Origin: Euglena gracilis
Taxonomy: Eukaryota > Euglenida > Euglenophyceae > Euglenales
Direction: 5' to 3'
Assembly (NCBI GenBank): GCA_039621445.1
Contig: CP154957.1
Location: 29,026,798-29,090,797 of the forward strand
DNA: 64,000 bases
Part shown: piece by piece, positions 9,501 to 18,949 of the stretch
Numbering within the stretch: position 1 is the first letter of the stretch
Layout of the letters: every line of letters begins with the position of its first letter
Notes under the pieces: generated by a model
What the model was told of the DNA's origin: nothing
The model's database searches: none
The model's input: the letters and a program-made list of their open reading frames with translations, nothing else
Program-made: the position numbers and the translations under genes

Positions 9501-11253
9501 GGAGTGGCATGGTAGTCAGCCGACCAGTCGGACTACCCACTCCAATGTCCTTGACAGGTTGGTGTAGAAGCTCCAAACCAGTTGTTTAGAGATCTCTTTG
9601 GCGAGGGTGAGTGAGTCCTTGCCACACTTCTGCTTCGGTTTGGCGCTGAAGCCAACTCTCCCTTTGCCCTGACAAGGCTTTAAGGAGGGTGGATATCAGA
9701 GAACGACCTTGCTGCCCCATCGGTATTTAACTTGTCGGGTTTAAATCCGTTTTAATCCGAAGAGGATCTCCCCTCGGCCCGATTTAAGCCACCGAGTTTA
9801 AACATTACGCATTTAGGAACCATCAGGACTTTTCTAACCAAGAAACCTCCTGTGGATGGTGTGTTGAGAAATCCTATTTCCCTTGTTTCCCTTTCCTCCC
9901 TGCCAGAGAGGAATCATGCAGCCAGAAAACGAATGAAATTGCAGATATCGCAGTGGCCAGGGGCATGAAGAGCTCCCCTGCAAGATGTCCACAAGATCGG
10001 AGGTTCTTTTTAAAAGTACGATGCACGACACCCTTTTTCAACTTTTAGGTATTGGAACTGATGTGATGTGGTCACTTTTCGCACCCAAAAACTTGACTAC
10101 TGAAGTCAAGTCTGTGGAGACCACGAGGCTCTGAGGGAAGCTGTTTCAACATAAAAACGTGTCTGTCAAGGATATTCGCCGTGGTTATTGGTCTCGACAC
10201 CAAGGAGGCTGCTGACTTCACTGCCCAGGTTATCCTCTCTTGAATGTTTTTGTGTCTGGCTTGGTTCTTGTCTGGCTTCAAAAATGTTTCTGGTTGGTGC
10301 CATTCTGTGCAAGAGATGGAAAAATCCGTTGTTTTATTCCTTTTCACATTCATGTTTCTTCAGGTCATCATTCTGAACCACACGATCAGATTGGCAACGG
10401 TCATGCTGCGTGTTGGAGTGCCACATTACCTGCAAGTTCACCACCATCCAGACGAAGATTGACTTGGGCCATGCGTGGGGAACAATCAGGACTCAGGCCA
10501 AGCGAATTCCCACAGGTGTTTTTGTTTGCCCTCCCAGATAGTCACGTTTCAGCCCCCCCCCCCCCAACCAAGTCCCGTTTTTGCCCCAGTTCTGCCCTCC
10601 AGAAAGTCCCGATCTGCCCCCCCCCCGACATGAGTTCCTGTTTAGAGTCCCCCCCGAATATCTCCTACAGCTCGTATCTCTACAGCTGTGGACGCTGTCA
10701 AACGCTGGAAGTGATGGTCCTGGCATCACCTGGTTATTGGTCAGGGAGTTGTGGACCGAAGTTGGGATTAACTACTGAGCGAACTGCAGTTGCTTCCCAC
10801 GAGCATTTCTGTTTTCAGTGTTCATGGGACAAAATTTTTGCGCCGTACGCATTGGATAATTTTGGGAAAATTGCTTCCGTCCAGAATTTTTTCTTTTTTT
10901 CCAAATTTGAGGGATATCCTTCCAGTCTGGTTTTTAAAGACCCCGGGGGGGCAGGGTGACGCGGGACCGACGCCTGGGGGGACCCCCCCGCAAAATCGGG
11001 CCATTTTTCAAGGCAATTTTCAAAAGTTTTCGGCGATTCGACCCAAAAATTTCTGGTGCCATCCCCCCGGCTGCTTCCTTCAGCCGGGAGGGAATCCCTT
11101 GCAGATGAGAGCGAAGTCGGGGGCAAAACAAATTTTTTCTGCGCAAGAAACCGGAAACGGAATTAAACCGACGAGGTTTTTGACCAAAAACGGAATTAAA
11201 CCGCACGCTTTTAATCACTTTTTATTAAGTACGTTGCGCTTTTAAAAGCCCCC

Positions 11254-11602
11254 CTGTATGTTGCAAATTCAACAACCTTTACAAGCGACACGCAGCGGTC
11301 CAAGACTTCCTCACCTCCTTGGCTCAACGTGCCGGATTCCGAGCCAAAACAGAACAACGTGGTGATGACACTTCCCGCCCTGGCGATATCTTCATCCCCC
11401 GACTTGACAGTGAGGGCCCGGTCGCCATCGACGTCACCATCCGTCACATACAGACCCAACCAACCCTCTGAGCCGCGCCGCACAACTTCCAGTTTGGCAA
11501 GAAAAACAACAAGCTGAAAAACACGCCACTTGTTCGAGACGAGGCTGGCGCCTTACTCCGTTTGTGCTTGATTGCTTTGGCCGGAGTACCAAACACTTTT
11601 AA
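11254..11602 (+). pseudogene. restriction-like endonuclease domain of a non-LTR retrotransposon, inverted remnant
   Basis: Plus-strand translation from 11,256 gives VCCKFNNLYKRHAAVQDFLT, SLAQRAGFRAKTEQRGDDTS and RPGDIFIPRLDSEGPVAIDV, closely matching the minus-strand element at 20.2-21.5 kb (VCCHRNNIVRRHGAVQSFLL; RPGDVFVMRYDANGPAAIDV). The PGD and AIDVT residues fit the PD-(D/E)XK endonuclease of R2-like elements. After a frameshift near 11,470 the C-terminal helix region reappears (EKHATCSRRGWRLTPFVLDC; intact copy GAGWQRRGWTFIPFVLDC). The neighbouring RT C-terminus is on the opposite strand and ends exactly where this domain should begin, so this ~345-bp piece has been inverted. It is not functional as it stands. 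Confidence 0.8.
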
Positions 11603-12263
11603 ACACTCCCCTGTAGCAGGTGATGTCCACAAACATCCAATGTTCCTTGGCATTTCGGGCAGAGTATCTTTCCCGACGAAGCGCCCTCTGTGAATAGCAT
11701 CCCAATGTTCCAACGCAAAAGGCAGCAAAATTCTGCCGATGGCAACAAAGTGCGGGTGCCTGTGCTTGGGGTGGCTGCCGCCCAGGCCATGGCATGTGGT
11801 TGACATTCGCTGGCAAAGCGGACTTGGTCAGTGGGGGGCAGGGTCCTTGCAAGAACTGTCTGTCGTGCGGTGGAAAACTGTCCATTCCACCACTTTTGGG
11901 AGTTGTGAAGACTTTGCGCATCTTTCAACAGTGACTGGTCGTAGACCCATTGAACTAGTGGGGCAACGTTGCCAAGGATGGCTGATGCTTCTTGGAGGCA
12001 CACCAGAGTGTCTGAGGGGGCCCTGGGGAACGCCGAAGGAATACCAACTGTTTCGGGACCTAGACAGATGTATTCCACAATGCCAGCAATCCGAGTCGGT
12101 AAACGAATGTGCCCTGGATCAGAGATGCCGAGTCCACCCGCCGGATGGGGAGACAAATTTGTTCCCATTGTTCAGGGGAGCAGGGGCCGCCAACTATTCC
12201 TTCTGTATAGTGTTTGGCGCCCCCGGTTATTTGGTGAAAAAGCGGGATCAGATCACGAAACAA
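11603..12263 (-). pseudogene. reverse transcriptase C-terminus and zinc knuckle of a non-LTR retrotransposon
   Basis: The minus strand from about 12,263 contains AGGLGISDPGHIRLPTRIAG (compare GLGIRDPSTERIHARSAATL in the 20-22 kb copy), CQPHAMAWAAATPSTGTRTL (compare KPHAMAWASVMPSASARTLM) and the knuckle CPKCQGTLDVCGHH (compare CPRCHNPLDVRGHH). The palm domain is absent. The protein would continue VCC...RLE, but after CGHHL the sequence breaks and the RLE lies inverted at 11,254-11,602. One frameshift lies near 12,170, where QWEQICLPI changes frame into AGGLG. Its upstream edge lies within ~25 bp of the left terminal repeat of the PHD element. Confidence 0.85.
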
Positions 12264-12284
12264 AATTGAAACCGTGTTCGTAGT

Positions 12285-12330
12285 CCACGATGTACAGCGT
12301 CATGTGGAAAACCGTGTTCAAGTCCACGTG
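12285..12330 (+). repeat. left terminal inverted repeat of PHD element
   Basis: Starts CCACGATGTACAGCGTC and continues GTGGAAAACCGTGTTCAAG to CACGTG. It pairs with 13,448-13,490 over about 43 nt with two indels and three substitutions. Between here and 12,570 are subterminal copies of AAAACCGTGTTC, CACGTGTACGG and CAAAAAACGT, many self-complementary around CACGTG. Confidence 0.8.
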
Positions 12331-12642
12331 ATTCGCGCAAAAAAATGCCATTATAGTGTACACATGTACGAAAATGGGGCAACACACTTTTTGACAAAAA
12401 ACGTTTTCAGATCACGGTTTTCTGGCAGAAAACCGTGTTCGTCCTCGTTTACGGTGTCAGAAAACGTGTCCAGAACACGGTTTTCTGTGAGAAAACCGTG
12501 TTCTGAACACGTGTACGGTGTCAAAAAACGTTTTCGTCCACGTGTACGGCGTCAAAAAACGTGTTCACTTTTGGATTTCTCCCCCTCCTTATTCTCTCCT
12601 GCTTTCTTTGTTCTTAACCATGTTGCACCTGGCTAACCTCGC

Positions 12643-13144
12643 TGAGTGCCAGATGCCCTCCCTCCCACGATAGGGGAGTTTGTGGATGCCCTCCAAAAGG
12701 TGAAGTCTCCAGCTGAGGTAGCTGACGCTTCGCTTGGTGAAATACCTCCACCCGACTTAGTGCCAGTAAAAGATTACCGTTGGGAACGAATGGCTGCCCT
12801 AAATTGTTTCACAGAGTACATGGGGGTATGCGCAGCCCATGGGGTGCAGCACGCCACATTGGACGAATTTTTTTGGGGTGGGCACGCTGGCGTATTGATG
12901 CTCGGGAGTTGTACTCAACTCCTCAGCAGCAGTTTGCATGCGTTGCTGTACGTACAGAGAGAGCTGGCACCAATTTTCGTGTTCGTTCCATGCCAATTTC
13001 GTCCATTCGTACGGCGGACAATCCGGAAGTTTGTCAATTGCGGGCTCTGTGTCCTGTGTTGTCTGCAACGACACTTACCATTTTGTGTGTGCCGACCTCC
13101 GACGTGCTCCCAAACGTCCCTGGAGATGCTCGGGATGTTTGTGA
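12643..13144 (+). pseudogene. PHD-finger protein inside a terminal-inverted-repeat element
   Basis: Frame 1 starts just after TGA 12,643 with no ATG: VPDALPPTIGEFVDALQKVK, then KDYRWERMAALNCFTEYMGV and CAAHGVQHATLDEFF. At the T7 run near 12,870 it moves to frame 3: FLGWARWRIDARELYSTPQQ, CVAVRTERAGTNFRVRSMPI. Near 13,040 it moves to frame 2 with the PHD-like end CVVCNDTYHFVCADLRRAPK and RPWRCSGCL-stop. The N-terminal part aligns with 51,975-52,295 (minus): LDEFFLGWARWRI against LDEYLRGWARRTI. PHD fingers read chromatin in other eukaryotic proteins; here it could guide the element, which is inference. No recombinase core is present between the two domains. Confidence 0.7.
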
Positions 13145-13447
13145 CACGTTGTGTCCGTTTGGTTCCTGGCCATAAGGCCACGAGGCATCGGCAATACGTT
13201 TGCGTGCGACCTCACCCATATCACTCCCTGTTAGCGACTCCTGGCGTTGTCCGGCATCCCTCTGGTGTGATTCATCCTCTCTTTGTGTCCCATTGTCCTT
13301 GTTGGCGATCATCCCTCTCACGGTCTCAGTAATCACACATTTTTTCCGCATTTCACAGTGAACACGGGTTTTTTTGCCCAGAAAACCGTGTTTGTCCACG
13401 TGTACGGCGTCAAAAAACGTGTTCAGAACACGTTTTCTGCCGCTGTA

Positions 13448-13490
13448 CACGTGAACTGAACACGGTTTTCCACGACGCTGTACATTGTGG
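13448..13490 (-). repeat. right terminal inverted repeat of PHD element
   Basis: The reverse complement reads CCACAATGTACAGCGTCGTG and continues GAAAACCGTGTTCAGTTCAC, matching the left end. Subterminal CACGTGTACGG words lie just inside (13,356-13,447). The total element length is about 1.2 kb. Confidence 0.8.
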
Positions 13491-13727
13491 GGGTGTATGA
13501 GTCGCGCGGGGGGGGGGGGGGTCGCGGGGGGTTCTGGGAGGGGGGGTGCGGGGGGGAACGTGGAAGTTTTGACGGGTCACGCACGACAAGTGTGACCACT
13601 CATACAACGTCACATGGGACCTAGGGGGCGGACGGACGGACGGACGGACGGCTGGTGAAGGTCTGGACGGACGGCTGACCTTGTGGGCTTGGTCCAGACG
13701 GCTGAAGAAAATGCACTTGGTCCAGCT

Positions 13728-13835
13728 AGCCGGCTGGCCGGCTGGCCGGCTGGCCAGCTAGCCGGCTGGCCGGCTGGCCGGCTGGCCGGCTGGCCGGCTG
13801 GCCGGCTGGCCGGCTGGCCGGCTGGCCGACTAGCC
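13728..13835. repeat. GGCTGGCC 8-bp tandem array
   Basis: About 13 copies of GGCTGGCC with a few CTAGCC variants. The unit is nearly palindromic (GGCCNGCC), so the array can pair with itself. Long ORFs on both strands (GWPAGRLA and QPASRPAG repeats) are artefacts. Confidence 0.9.
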
Positions 13836-14097
13836 GGCCGGGTCTTTGGAAGCGCAGGCGTAAACCACAATCGCGTAGATCGCCAACCGGAAGTAACGGT
13901 CCAGATCCGGGTTGCAACACAACATGTCAGATCTACAGTACGATGTCCGCTGAGCTGCCCCGTACTGCAAGGTTCGTATCAGAGGTGTTGCACGGGCCTA
14001 TTTCTGTGGTATTTATCATTCAACCTCAAGATGATTATTTACAAGCGGCTACAGTGACCTCCTTGCGTACTCAACTCATCCTCTGAGAATGATATCA

Positions 14098-14168
14098 CCC
14101 CCCGTGATATAGCGGTCGTGTGGTTAGCGTGTGACCGGTAGGTCGTGGGTTCGAATCCCGCCGGGGCG
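14098..14168 (+). other. tRNA-derived segment lacking an anticodon arm
   Basis: An A-box-like stretch (GATATAGCGGTCGTGTGG, TTAGCGTG) is followed by a perfect T-arm and B box (GGGTTCGAATCCCG) and a partial acceptor CCGGGGCG. Only about 15 nt separate the D and T arms, too few for an anticodon stem, so this is not a working tRNA. It resembles the tRNA-derived head of a SINE and could still act as an internal RNA polymerase III promoter. Confidence 0.65.
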
Positions 14169-14699
14169 GGGCAACTTCGTGTTTTTCCTGATTTGACGCG
14201 ACGAGTAGAGGGAAGCCGTGACTGCTTTTCGGAAAGGAAGGAAATTTTTTTTTGGTCCGGCCGGCTGGCAAGACAGACATTGGTCCGGCTTGACGGACGG
14301 CTGGCGAAAAAATGCTTCGTCCGGACGGACGGCTGGGCGTCCAGCATTGGTCCGGCTGAAGAGGTCCGGACGGCTCGGACGGCTAGCCGGCCAGCCGCCC
14401 CCCTATTTTTAGAACTTTTGGGTCCAAGAAAAGCTCCAATTAGGAATTTTTCATACATTTTAGGCAATTTTGATTCCTAATTTGGGTGCAAATTCCTAAT
14501 TAGGTTCCCTTTTTTTGGCTCCTACCGGGATGCGGAAACCCTCCATGTGTGGGTCGCGGGGGGTCGCGGGGGATACACCCCCTTTGGACTGAACACGGTT
14601 TCTACCCCCCCCTAATTGACCGTGGGACCTCTCCACGGGACCCCCCTTTTGGTCAATTAATTAGGGGGGGTTAAATTAGGGGGGGTCAATTAGGGGATG

Positions 14700-14870
14700 G
14701 TACCGTCAATTGGAGCTGGGGTCCCCACGGCCAGCCAGATACCAGCCGGACCTCCTCCTCCTCTTTTTTTCACCAGCCACGAGCCAGACCTCCTCCTCCT
14801 CTTTTCTCCCAGCCACCAGCCACCGCCAGCCGCGGCTGGCCGTGGCTGGTCGCGGCTGGGGCGCCTACTC
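14700..14870. repeat. CCAGCC/CTCCTCCTCCTC repeat, copy 1
   Basis: Alternating CCAGCC-rich and ACCTCCTCCTCCTCTTTT blocks, ending in GCGGCTGGCCGTGGCTGG. Relatives lie at 16,920-17,055 and, inverted, at 37,085-37,175. Just before it, 14,600-14,700 holds a TCAATTAGGGGGGG word array. Confidence 0.6.
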
Positions 14871-15049
14871 CTGTTTTTTAGTGCCTTCAAAAATTATATA
14901 GGGCAAAGACTGCACGGCGCAGCCTCGTCGGTTTTTATTACGCTCGACGGCTGCGCTCGCCAGGTTTAATCACAACATCCACGCCGGCGGATGAGTCAAC
15001 AGCGAGCAGTAGTAACCGCGATCCACGGAACCAGAAGTTCTGCGCAAGA

Positions 15050-16235
15050 CGAGACTATTTTTTTTTCGGGTGGACGAACATTTCTTCAACATATTTCACG
15101 GCAGCACCATATGACTGCGCCGGAAGAACCGGAAGGTGGGGGGGTGGGTCCACCCCCCCCCCACCACATCATTTTCACCGATTTCGGGAAAACGGGGAGT
15201 TAGGCCAATTTTTTTTGAAAAATAAAACCCCAAAACACGTGATTTTTGATGAGAAAAAACTTTTTTTTACAAAAAATCTCAAAATTTTCCGTCCTAAAAA
15301 CTCGTACTTTTGAGGAGGGGGGTGAAATAAACGAAGGTCAAAAAAAGTGGGCAAACTTTTGGCACAGTCAAATTTTATTGACATTTTTTGTCGTTGAACA
15401 ACACATATTTTGCCAAAAAAAAAAACGCAAACAAAACGCTTTTCTGCCCCCCCCTTTCCAAGAGAATGGCACCCAAACAACTCCTTCCTGACAGAATCCT
15501 GAGGCCCAAAATTGGCCACCACATCTAGCCCAAAACTGGCTGGAAAAACTGGCCCAAAACTGGCAGGCACATCTGGCACAAAACTGGCCAGCACATCTGG
15601 CCCCAAAAAAAACCATGACATTGCAAAAAAATGAGAAATGCAAAATTTTGGGCCGTTTGCCAGACTGAAAAACTTCTCCCCCAATTTTTTGGTTTCCAAC
15701 AACATTTGTTGAACGGCAAATAAAAGAAGGCAAGAAACAAAAATGGAAGTTTCAGAAGAAAACCAGGACCTAAGGACAAAATGGCTGTGAAATCTGTCTT
15801 AGATTGAAACTTGTGATCCCACCAGCAGCAAGTAGCAAGTACCAAGCTTAACAAGTAGCCCCACCAAGGGCCTGTCACCGTGTTGCAGGCAGGCCTCTGC
15901 TCGATCAAATATGGATTTTTTCAGAGCAAACGCCTGGGTGGCCTGCATGTGGTGATGCTGGCCGCTCTTTCCACAAAGCAATAAGTTCCTGTATTTTCAC
16001 TTCATTTCAGCACCCTGCACTTTCATCATAACTATCCCACACCGCTTCCACCCGAAACGGCATTGTGACACTGAAGGAGAAGGATTAGGAATGCAAGCAT
16101 TTTTTTTGCGTGTGGGTGATTCAGAATTTCTTCAAAAAAAGGCATTTCCGAATGAAGAAAACTTGCACACAGCGGGGTTTGAACCCGCGATCTCACAGTG
16201 CCGTACTGTTTGCTGCACCAACTATGCTATGTGTG
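15050..16235 (-). mobile_element. tRNA-headed interspersed repeat, copy 1
   Basis: Read on the minus strand it starts at a tRNA-like head (16,163-16,232), followed by TTTTTTGAAGAAATT, the word CCTTCTCCTTCAGTGTCACA, a region repeated at 38.82-39.85 kb (HHMQATQAFAL; FDRAEACLQHGD if translated), a small tandem built on CTGGCCAGTTTTGGGCCA, and a G/C-run block. The plus-strand copy at 38.3-39.85 kb carries an insertion at 38,512. The similarity holds in translation and as DNA, but stops are frequent, so I do not call a protein. Confidence 0.7.
16163..16232 (-). tRNA. tRNA-Pro(CGG)-like head, degenerate
   Basis: The minus strand gives a perfect 7-bp acceptor (GCACACA with TGTGTGC), T-arm GCGGG-TTCAAAC-CCCGC and a 4-bp-or-longer anticodon stem around TACGGCA (anticodon CGG, but position 33 is A instead of T). 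The D-arm is weak. It heads a repeat family, so it is more likely a SINE-type head than a functional tRNA gene. Confidence 0.5.
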
Positions 16236-16265
16236 CAATACACTTCTCAATATCAAAAGAAGAAC

Positions 16266-16740
16266 AGGGGAGATCAGGCAGTAGATTTTGGTCATTTTGA
16301 CCCCCCCTCCCCCCCTATGGTGAAGTTCACCATTTGAAAGATCACCGGGGTGTCCCGGACCCCCTCCCCCCCCCCTCTGCCTAACCCATCGGTGAACTTC
16401 ACCAGTGAAGTTCACCAAGAGAGTACTTTTTTGGCCAAAAATGGCCAAAAATGGCATTTTGGGCAAGTTTTCGGAAAATTCGATAAAATTCCATGAAGCA
16501 TTAACCTCAAAATGACCATTTTGAGAGGAAAGGAGCAAAAATTTACCAATGAAAATTTCACACCCAACCATCAAAACAGTGAAGTTCACCGGTGAACTTC
16601 ACCGGTGAACTTCACCGGTGAACTTCACCGCCGAAAGTACCCCCCCCTCCACCCCCCCCCCCCGGTGAATGTTCACCGGTGAACTTCACCGGGGGGGTCC
16701 AAAGCCCCCCCCCCCACCCCTGGCTAACCTCCAGGACTAG
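16266..16740. repeat. GGTGAACTTCACC element, copy 2
   Basis: At least eight palindromic GGTGAAGTTCACC or GGTGAACTTCACC units, including four in tandem at 16,578-16,630, with poly-C and poly-G runs. The central part (16,425-16,560) is unique sequence. Hairpin formation is expected throughout. It relates to 9,277-9,500. Confidence 0.75.
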
Positions 16741-17044
16741 TCCAACAAATGAATTGGAATAAAGTTTCGGGACACAACACCAAATCTTGAAAAAAATTCC
16801 ACATTTTGAAAGTTGTCAAAGGCCGATTTCTGTTCTGGTAAATGTGGTGCATGCAAAGATCCCAAAGTACATGGAGCGCTGAGCAACAAGAATCAGGACT
16901 TGCCCAGTTCGCGACCGGAACGGAAAAAATTTCCACCGCGGCCAGCCAGAACCTCCTCCTCCTCTTTCAGATCCTCAACACAGAATCCAGCAAGATCTCC
17001 TCCTCCTCTAAATCCCCCCAGCCAGCCGTGGCTGGCCATGGCTG

Positions 17045-17310
17045 GCCAGACCTTTCCTCAAAATTTTCCTCAAAAACCCCCAAATGTTTGGCCCAAGACC
17101 ACCCAAAAACCACTCAAATATGATTTCCACCTGTCTACAAACCCTTTTGGGCACTTTTTGGCACTTTTTATTTTGGCTGCCCCAGACGCCGATTTCACGC
17201 CGGAACTGGCGTCTGGGATGCCGGTTTGGCGCAGAAATTTTCCGCCCGAACCGGCGTCCCAGACGCCGGTTCGGGGATGAAACTGGAGCCCCCAGACACG
17301 GTTTCAAAGC
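17045..17310 (+). repeat. GACGCCGG palindrome element, copy 1
   Basis: A flank conserved with 59,640-59,760 and inverted 49,976-50,140 (AAGACCACCCAAAAACCACT, CAAATATGATT, CAAACCCTTTTGG) leads into palindromes of the type CGAACCGGCGTCCCAGACG and CGCCGGTTCG. It ends near AGACACGGTTTCAAAG. It abuts the broken 3' end of the RT element at 17,353. Confidence 0.7.
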
Positions 17311-17352
17311 AATGTCGGAGGGTCGTACGGAAAGCTGCACATTCTGGGCGGC

Positions 17353-17814
17353 TCATGGAAAGAGGCGTGGCCGAAGAAGGTCATTGACTTTGTATGATGT
17401 TAGGCAATATCGCAGAATGGTGATCTGGAGGTGTGCCTGGGGGAGTCTTGAGATGGAGTCACACGCCTTCACAACACCATCCACACGTTTGCGCCAGATC
17501 TGTCGGGCAAAAGCGTTACCTTCGGGATGGCAGAGTGGCACACCAAGGACCTTGACCCCGGAGTCCTTCACAAATGAGGTAATTAGCACTTGGCGGAGGA
17601 GGCTATCTGGTGGAATGGCGTCCGAAAAACACCCATGGTTGCCAGCAGAGGTGAAAGAGGGGCCCCACAGGTTGCACTTTGCAAGATTGACTGGAAGGCC
17701 CCTTTTTCCATCCTCCCTGGAGAGAGTGGACAGTGCTGAGTGGAGTTGCACGGGGGAACCCAGCAAATGTCCGTCGTCAAGGTACCAGCCTTGCCATTCC
17801 ACAGAAGCAGACAA
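17353..17814 (-). pseudogene. non-LTR reverse transcriptase, palm C-motif segment
   Basis: Contains WQGWYLDDGHLLGSPVQL, the catalytic YxDD box of reverse transcriptases, followed by NLAKCNLWGPSF and SGVKVLGVPLCHPEGNAFAR as in the 21.3-21.9 kb copy (NIQKCTLWRPAF; SGVKSLGVPVTHPEDGTFAE). It continues to YKVNDLLRPR and then stops at the junction with the palindrome element. Together with 18,950-20,010 it forms one element; 1.1 kb of repeat DNA separates motif B from motif C. The thumb, knuckle and endonuclease are missing. Confidence 0.9.
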
Positions 17815-18945
17815 AGGGGGTGGTTCGGGTCACGGGGGGTGTCACGGGGGGGGGGGTCAGGGGGGAACACCACATTTTTGGTCGCAAAATTAGGAATCAC
17901 CAACTGAAATTTTTGTGTAAAAATTCCACAAATTAGAAATCCCACACCTGAAATTAGGAATTTGAAACCAAATTAGGAAGCACCAAGCCCAAATTTGAAA
18001 ATTTTACACCTCAAAATTTGGAATCTGCATGAGAATTTTATCAAATTAGCACATATGGCATAAAGTCAGGCCCTCTTACCCAGGTAAGGGGTGGGTAAGG
18101 GGTGGGTAAGGGGTGGGTAAGGGGTGGATAAGGGGTGGGTAACGGGTGGGTAAGGGGTGGATAAGGGGTGGGTAAGGGGTGGGTAAGGGGTGGGCAAGGG
18201 GTGGGTAAGGGGTGGGTAAGGGGTGGGTAAGGGGTGGTTAAGGGTGGGTAAGGGGTGGGTAAGGGTTGGGTAATAGGGGTTGGGGGGGGCTGAGAATGAA
18301 GTGTTGGGGATGTTGTTGGTGTTGGACGTTATTATGTTGGTTGACAAAATCCGCTCTTTGCCCTCAAAATCGACCGAGGACAAGGATGAGGTTTATTTTT
18401 TTGCCGGGGGGGGCGTCCGGGGGGGGCGGGAGCCCCCCCCCCCGGGCAATGGAGCAGTTCAATGGGTCCCGCTACTTGCCATCAAAATGGGGCAGAGACG
18501 AGGATGAGGTTTATTTTTTTGCCGGGGGGGGTCCGTGGGGGCGGGAGCCCCCCCCCCCCAGGAAATGTAGCAGTTCAATGGGTCCCGCAACTTGCCATCA
18601 AAATGATGCATCCGAAACATTTTTGTCCCACATGACTTGGGGTAAGTGGTGGGTAAGGGGTGGGTAAGGGGTGGGTAAGGGTGGGGGTAAGGGGTGGGTA
18701 AGGGGTGGGTAAGGGGTGGGTAAGGGGTGGGTAAGGGGTGGGTAAGGGGTGGGTAAGGGGTGGGCAAGGGGGGGTAAGGGGTAAGGCTGTGGTAAGGGGG
18801 CTTTACTTTGTGCCATGACTCCAAATTAGGCATCATTGCGGCCAAAAAAATTCCCTACAAAATTTCACCGAAAAGGTCCTTGTTCCGGTCACGGGGGGGT
18901 CACGGGGGGGGTCACGGGGGTGTGGGGTCACGGGGGTAACACCCC
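17815..18945. mobile_element. GTCAC/G-run element inserted in the RT gene
   Basis: Bounded by GGTTCGGGTCACGGGG and further TCACGGGGGG words on the left and a TCACGGGGG array on the right (18,888-18,935). The left inner part (17,885-18,050) is a degenerate AATTAGGAATT repeat. The terminus GGTGGTTCGGGTCACGGGG recurs inverted at 51,424-51,445. It carries a second element nested at 18,053-18,821. Confidence 0.75.
18053..18821. mobile_element. TGGCACAAAG MITE, copy A (TAAGGGGTGGG type)
   Basis: Ends ATATGGCATAAAGTCAGGCC and, reversed, GAGTCATGGCACAAAGTAAA. Inside are two arrays of TAAGGGGTGGG (18,085-18,275 and 18,645-18,790) around a core with ~130-bp repeats carrying GAGGTTTATTTTTTTGCCGG and a G/C-run hairpin. 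It has the same plan as copies B (41,337-42,233) and C (57,731-58,428), which use TATGGGGGG instead. It sits between two AATTAGG segments of the GTCAC element. Confidence 0.85.
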
Positions 18946-18949
18946 AAAA

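Larger units (their letters stand above)
13624..14402 (+). mobile_element. CGGACGG element inserted in the MITE
   Basis: The flanks CCTA (13,620-13,623) and CCTA (14,403-14,406) are a target-site duplication, because the empty site at 28.75 kb reads straight through. Ends are GGGGGCGGACGG and CAGCCGCCCC. It contains CGGACGG repeats, an 8-bp GGCTGGCC array (about 13,728-13,835), a tRNA-related segment (14,098-14,168) and a 3' part with TTGGTCCGGCTTGACGGACG. A longer relative spans 36,900-40,137. Confidence 0.75.
13491..14583. mobile_element. TCGC/G-run MITE, copy 1, itself interrupted
   Basis: Ends are GGGTGTATGAGTCGCG with G runs on the left and GGGTCGCGGGGGATACACCC on the right. It is the reverse complement of the clean 330-bp copy at 28,559-28,888: shared inside are GACGGGTCACGCACGACAAG, CAACGTCACATGGGACC, AATTAGGAATT-like words and ATGCGGAAACCCTCCATGTG. 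It is split at GGGACCTA/TTTTTAG by the insert 13,624-14,402. Confidence 0.8.

Noticed and set aside
14098-14168. A tRNA gene
   Set aside because: There is no room for an anticodon arm.
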